Part shown: in pieces, positions 39,318 through 42,059 of the stretch
Layout of the letters: every line of letters starts with the position of its first letter
Numbering within the stretch: the first letter of the stretch is position 1
Assembly (NCBI GenBank): GCA_947489605.1
Contig: CANLEG010000005.1
Span: 1-42,059, forward strand
Length of the DNA: 42,059 bases
From: Actinomycetota bacterium
GTDB taxonomy: Bacteria > Actinomycetota > Actinomycetes > Nanopelagicales > Nanopelagicaceae
Direction: 5' to 3'
Position numbers and translations under genes: made by a program
The notes under the pieces: model-generated
What the model was told of the DNA's origin: nothing
The model's database searches: none
Seen by the model: only the letters and a program-made list of their open reading frames with translations

Positions 39318-39899
39318 GTTATTTAACAAACTAGCAATTTCAAAACTCCCTAGTCCACTCTCCGGAATGAATGGAATTGCTGGAAAACTTAAACCATCTT
39401 GGAAACCAGATTCACCGAACTCTTCGATAGCTTCTAGATATTCCTTTCGGAATTCAAGTACAAGAACTTTATGCTCTGGGTCGCTATCGCGTTCAATCCG
39501 GCTGCCAGTTGAGTAGTCAGATAATTTCAAAGAACTAAGATTTATAAGCGCTATCGGATTTCCGTTGTCATCGTGCAGCACCAGATAGGGAGTTTGAACT
39601 GGATCTAGCATCCGACCTGCGATTGCACTCATGTCATCGAAGTCGGTTTCGCCATTAGTTAAGTCGGTAATCAAAATCAATGAAGGTATATAAAGTTCAC
39701 GAACTAAGTTCCAGATATCAATATCAGTAGAAGAAATTCCATCAATGGCGCTTACGATAAATATCGCCGCATCGGATGAATCGATAGTCGCAGGGGATTG
39801 CTGAGCAAGGCCAAAATATTCGGTGATTTCGCCACTCGATCTGCCGACTATAGAAACCTGCAATTTGGGCGTAATTGGTGGGAAGATTTGGGTGCTCAC
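39300..39899 (-). CDS. Stand-alone degenerate EF-G-like GTPase-domain protein
   Basis: GTG start giving MSTQIFPPITPKLQVSIVGRSSGEITEYF...DAAIFIVSAIDGISSTDIDIWNLVRELYIPSLILITDLTNG...RMLDPVQTPYLVLHDDNGNPIALINLSS...ASLLNNLPSRS; resembles the EF-G G/G' domains, with no P-loop and no NKxD. Confidence 0.65.
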   Translation of the reverse strand: MSTQIFPPITPKLQVSIVGRSSGEITEYFGLAQQSPATIDSSDAAIFIVSAIDGISSTDIDIWNLVRELYIPSLILITDLTNGETDFDDMSAIAGRMLDPVQTPYLVLHDDNGNPIALINLSSLKLSDYSTGSRIERDSDPEHKVLVLEFRKEYLEAIEEFGESGFQDGLSFPAIPFIPESGLGSFEIASLLNNLPSRS

Positions 39900-39915
39900 A
39901 ACAACCAAGCCTACG

Positions 39916-40521
39916 ATGGGAAAGATGTTACAAGAATCATTACGCGCCCCAGTTACTAGATTAATTACGCCCATCTGCCGTGGCCTAATAAAACTAGGCG
40001 TAAGTGCAAATATGGTGACCGCGATTGGCGCGCTATTTACAATTTTGGCAGCAATTTTTACGTTTCCGCGAGGGCAGTTCTTTCTTGGAACGATGTTAAT
40101 TATTGTCTTTGTTCTCTTTGATTTGTTAGATGGAACGATTGCGCGACTTTCAGAAAAGGGATCGAATGCCTGGGGTGCACTTTTAGATTCCACCCTAGAT
40201 CGCCTAACTGATGCCGTAATCCTTGGGTCAGTTCTCTGGTTCTGCATTGACACTAAAGATCCATTAGTTCCGTTAGTACTGCTATCGATTGTCTTCGGTT
40301 TTTTAATTTCATACATAAAGGCCCGGTCAGAATCCCTTGGTATTGAATGCAACGGGGGATTGGCGGAACGAAGCGAACGCATAATCATTGTGCTCACTAC
40401 TACCGGCTTTGCTGGACTAGGCGTTCCATATGTAATGGCGATTGGATTCTGGATTCTTGCAATCGTAAGTTTAGTAACAGTTCTGCAACGCCTAAAAATT
40501 GTTTATGTTGGTGCAAAATAA
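39916..40521 (+). CDS. pgsA: CDP-alcohol phosphatidyltransferase (phosphatidylinositol phosphate synthase-like)
   Basis: DLLDGTIARLSEKGSNAWGALLDSTLDRLTDA = DGxxARx8Gx3Dx3D motif; followed by PIM acyltransferase and pimA. Confidence 0.88.
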   Translation: MGKMLQESLRAPVTRLITPICRGLIKLGVSANMVTAIGALFTILAAIFTFPRGQFFLGTMLIIVFVLFDLLDGTIARLSEKGSNAWGALLDSTLDRLTDAVILGSVLWFCIDTKDPLVPLVLLSIVFGFLISYIKARSESLGIECNGGLAERSERIIIVLTTTGFAGLGVPYVMAIGFWILAIVSLVTVLQRLKIVYVGAK

Positions 40522-40524
40522 AAC

Positions 40525-41418
40525 ATGAGTGACTTTTTAGTTTATTGGGGATACAACATCGCGTGGAAAATCATTCGATGGATACCCGAAGGCAGCGTAT
40601 ATCCCTTGGCAGACAAATTTGCCGATTACCTGTATGCCCGCAATGGGAAAAGCGTTACTCGACTGCGAACAAATTTTCAAAGAGTGCGACCAGAATTAGA
40701 TGATGCACAGTTAGAATTTTTGGTTAACGCTGGTATGCGTTCACATCTTCGATATTGGTGTGACACTTTTAGGTTTCCAAGTTGGAGCAAAGAGCGATTA
40801 ATCGCAACAACGGTTTGTGATAGCGAGAATTTTTTACGCGACCCAATCGCTGCTGAACGAGGATGCATAGTCGCGCTCCCACATGCTGGAAATTGGGATC
40901 ATGCTGGAGCATATTTTTGTGCAACCGGAATCCCACTTACTACTGTGGCAGAGCACTTAAAACCTGAAAAATTGTTCCGCAAGTTTCTCGAGTATCGAAC
41001 AGCGATTGGAATGGAAGTTCTAGATTTAGACTCCAGAAGCATTGCAGTGCTATCGCAACGGCTTCGTGCTGGGAAACTTGTTGCACTTGTTGCAGATCGA
41101 GATTTATCAAAGAACGGCATCCCGGTGGAATTTTTCGGCAAAGGTGCACAAATGCCAGCCGGGCCAGCACTATTAGCAATTCAAACCGGTGCAGATTTGA
41201 TAACTGCATATGTGAAATATGAAGAGGTGGGAATTCGGATAATTTTTGAAGAGGCGATTAAGGTTCCGCAGAGTGGAACCGTTCCAGAAAAGACTGCGGC
41301 AATGACGCAAGTTATGGCAGATAGATTTGCCAAACAACTGCGAGTTCACACTGTTGATTGGCACATGTTGCAAAGAATTTGGCTGGGCGACAACAATGTT
41401 CAGGACAGAAATGCGTAG
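40525..41418 (+). CDS. Phosphatidylinositol mannoside acyltransferase (lipid A lauroyl-acyltransferase family)
   Basis: VALPHAGNWDHAGAYF (HxxxxD), LVADRDLSKNGIPVEFFGK, PAGPALLAIQTGADL. Confidence 0.88.
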   Translation: MSDFLVYWGYNIAWKIIRWIPEGSVYPLADKFADYLYARNGKSVTRLRTNFQRVRPELDDAQLEFLVNAGMRSHLRYWCDTFRFPSWSKERLIATTVCDSENFLRDPIAAERGCIVALPHAGNWDHAGAYFCATGIPLTTVAEHLKPEKLFRKFLEYRTAIGMEVLDLDSRSIAVLSQRLRAGKLVALVADRDLSKNGIPVEFFGKGAQMPAGPALLAIQTGADLITAYVKYEEVGIRIIFEEAIKVPQSGTVPEKTAAMTQVMADRFAKQLRVHTVDWHMLQRIWLGDNNVQDRNA

Positions 41419-42059
41419 CCTAAAAATAGGAATTGTCTGCCCTTACGGTTGGGATACACCGGGTGGAGTTCAAATTCATATAAAAGAATTAACAGAGTGG
41501 CTAATTGCTGCCGGACATCAAGTATCCGTGTTGGCCCCGGTTACAGATGAAGATAGAAATATTGAACCTTGGGTGGTTTCAGCTGGTCGTCCAATCTCGA
41601 TTCCATATAACGGAGCAGTTGCTAAAGTTATTTTTGGTCCACTAGCTTCTTCAAGAGTTAAGCAATGGATAGGCAATGGCGATTTCGATTTACTTCATTT
41701 GCATGAGCCAGCAATTCCTTCACTCTCACTTCTTGCGGGTTGGGCTGGAGACGGACCGATGGTGGCAACGTTTCATGCGGCAAATAATCCACAAAAAGTT
41801 GCGAATGCAATAGGAACAATGCTCGATCCATTAATTGAAAGAATCACAGCGAAGATTGCTGTGAGTGAGATTGCACGAGAAACACTGAAAGATCGTTTCA
41901 ATACCGAGGCAGTCGTTATCCCGAATGGAATTAACACAAGTAAATTTGAAGAGATCGGCGTGAGATCTGAATGGGCGTTGCCTAACACTCTTGGCTTCAT
42001 TGGACGATTTGATGAACCAAGAAAAGGTTTAGCGGTTCTGTTGGCGGCAATTCCAAAAA
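41411..42059 (+). CDS. pimA: PimA-like GT4 glycosyltransferase, 3' end beyond window
   Basis: Open to the window edge: MRSLKIGIVCPYGWDTPGGVQIHIKELTEWLIAAGHQVSVLAPV...; 8-nt overlap with upstream gene. Confidence 0.9.
   Translation, partial: MRSLKIGIVCPYGWDTPGGVQIHIKELTEWLIAAGHQVSVLAPVTDEDRNIEPWVVSAGRPISIPYNGAVAKVIFGPLASSRVKQWIGNGDFDLLHLHEPAIPSLSLLAGWAGDGPMVATFHAANNPQKVANAIGTMLDPLIERITAKIAVSEIARETLKDRFNTEAVVIPNGINTSKFEEIGVRSEWALPNTLGFIGRFDEPRKGLAVLLAAIPK

Noticed and set aside
39900-40397. N-terminal 160+ aa of the 365-aa minus ORF (39300-40397)
   Set aside because: It is antisense to pgsA and lacks similarity; only the part from the GTG at 39899 looks EF-G-like
1-42059. CRISPR arrays, IS elements, prophage or integron structures
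   Set aside because: No regularly spaced repeats, transposase, integrase or phage structural genes seen; the tRNA genes are not flanked by integrase genes

Overview
The window is a 42-kb chromosomal segment of a low-to-mid GC, streamlined actinobacterium. Protein content and gene order suggest a planktonic Nanopelagicales/acI-like lineage (inference, not tested). It is gene-dense with short intergenic gaps. I found no transposase, integrase, phage module or CRISPR array. Main blocks: (i) a BtuF-like substrate-binding protein (cut by the left edge) with an upstream cobalamin riboswitch on the minus strand; (ii) nadA, an ErpA-type Fe-S carrier, an AdoK-type adenosine kinase and a TusA/cysteine desulfurase pair; (iii) the aa3 oxidase/bc1 respiratory block (ctaCDF, nhaA, qcrB-qcrA-qcrC-ctaE); (iv) a nucleoside uptake and salvage island (BMP-family ABC transporter, cdd, deoA, add, PGM2-type mutase, pnp, tdk) followed by an omega-aminotransferase and a methylmalonate-semialdehyde dehydrogenase; (v) accessory genes including a neocarzinostatin-like secreted protein; (vi) tRNA-Gly/Cys/Val with a cupin gene between Cys and Val; (vii) a pabB-pabC fusion, thrS, HIT, pgsA, a PIM acyltransferase and pimA (cut by the right edge), with a degenerate stand-alone EF-G-like G-domain gene antisense inside this operon. 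No clearly unprecedented multi-gene system stands out. The best leads are the riboswitch expression platform (mutually exclusive pairings visible in the sequence), the EF-G-like gene and the neocarzinostatin-like protein.
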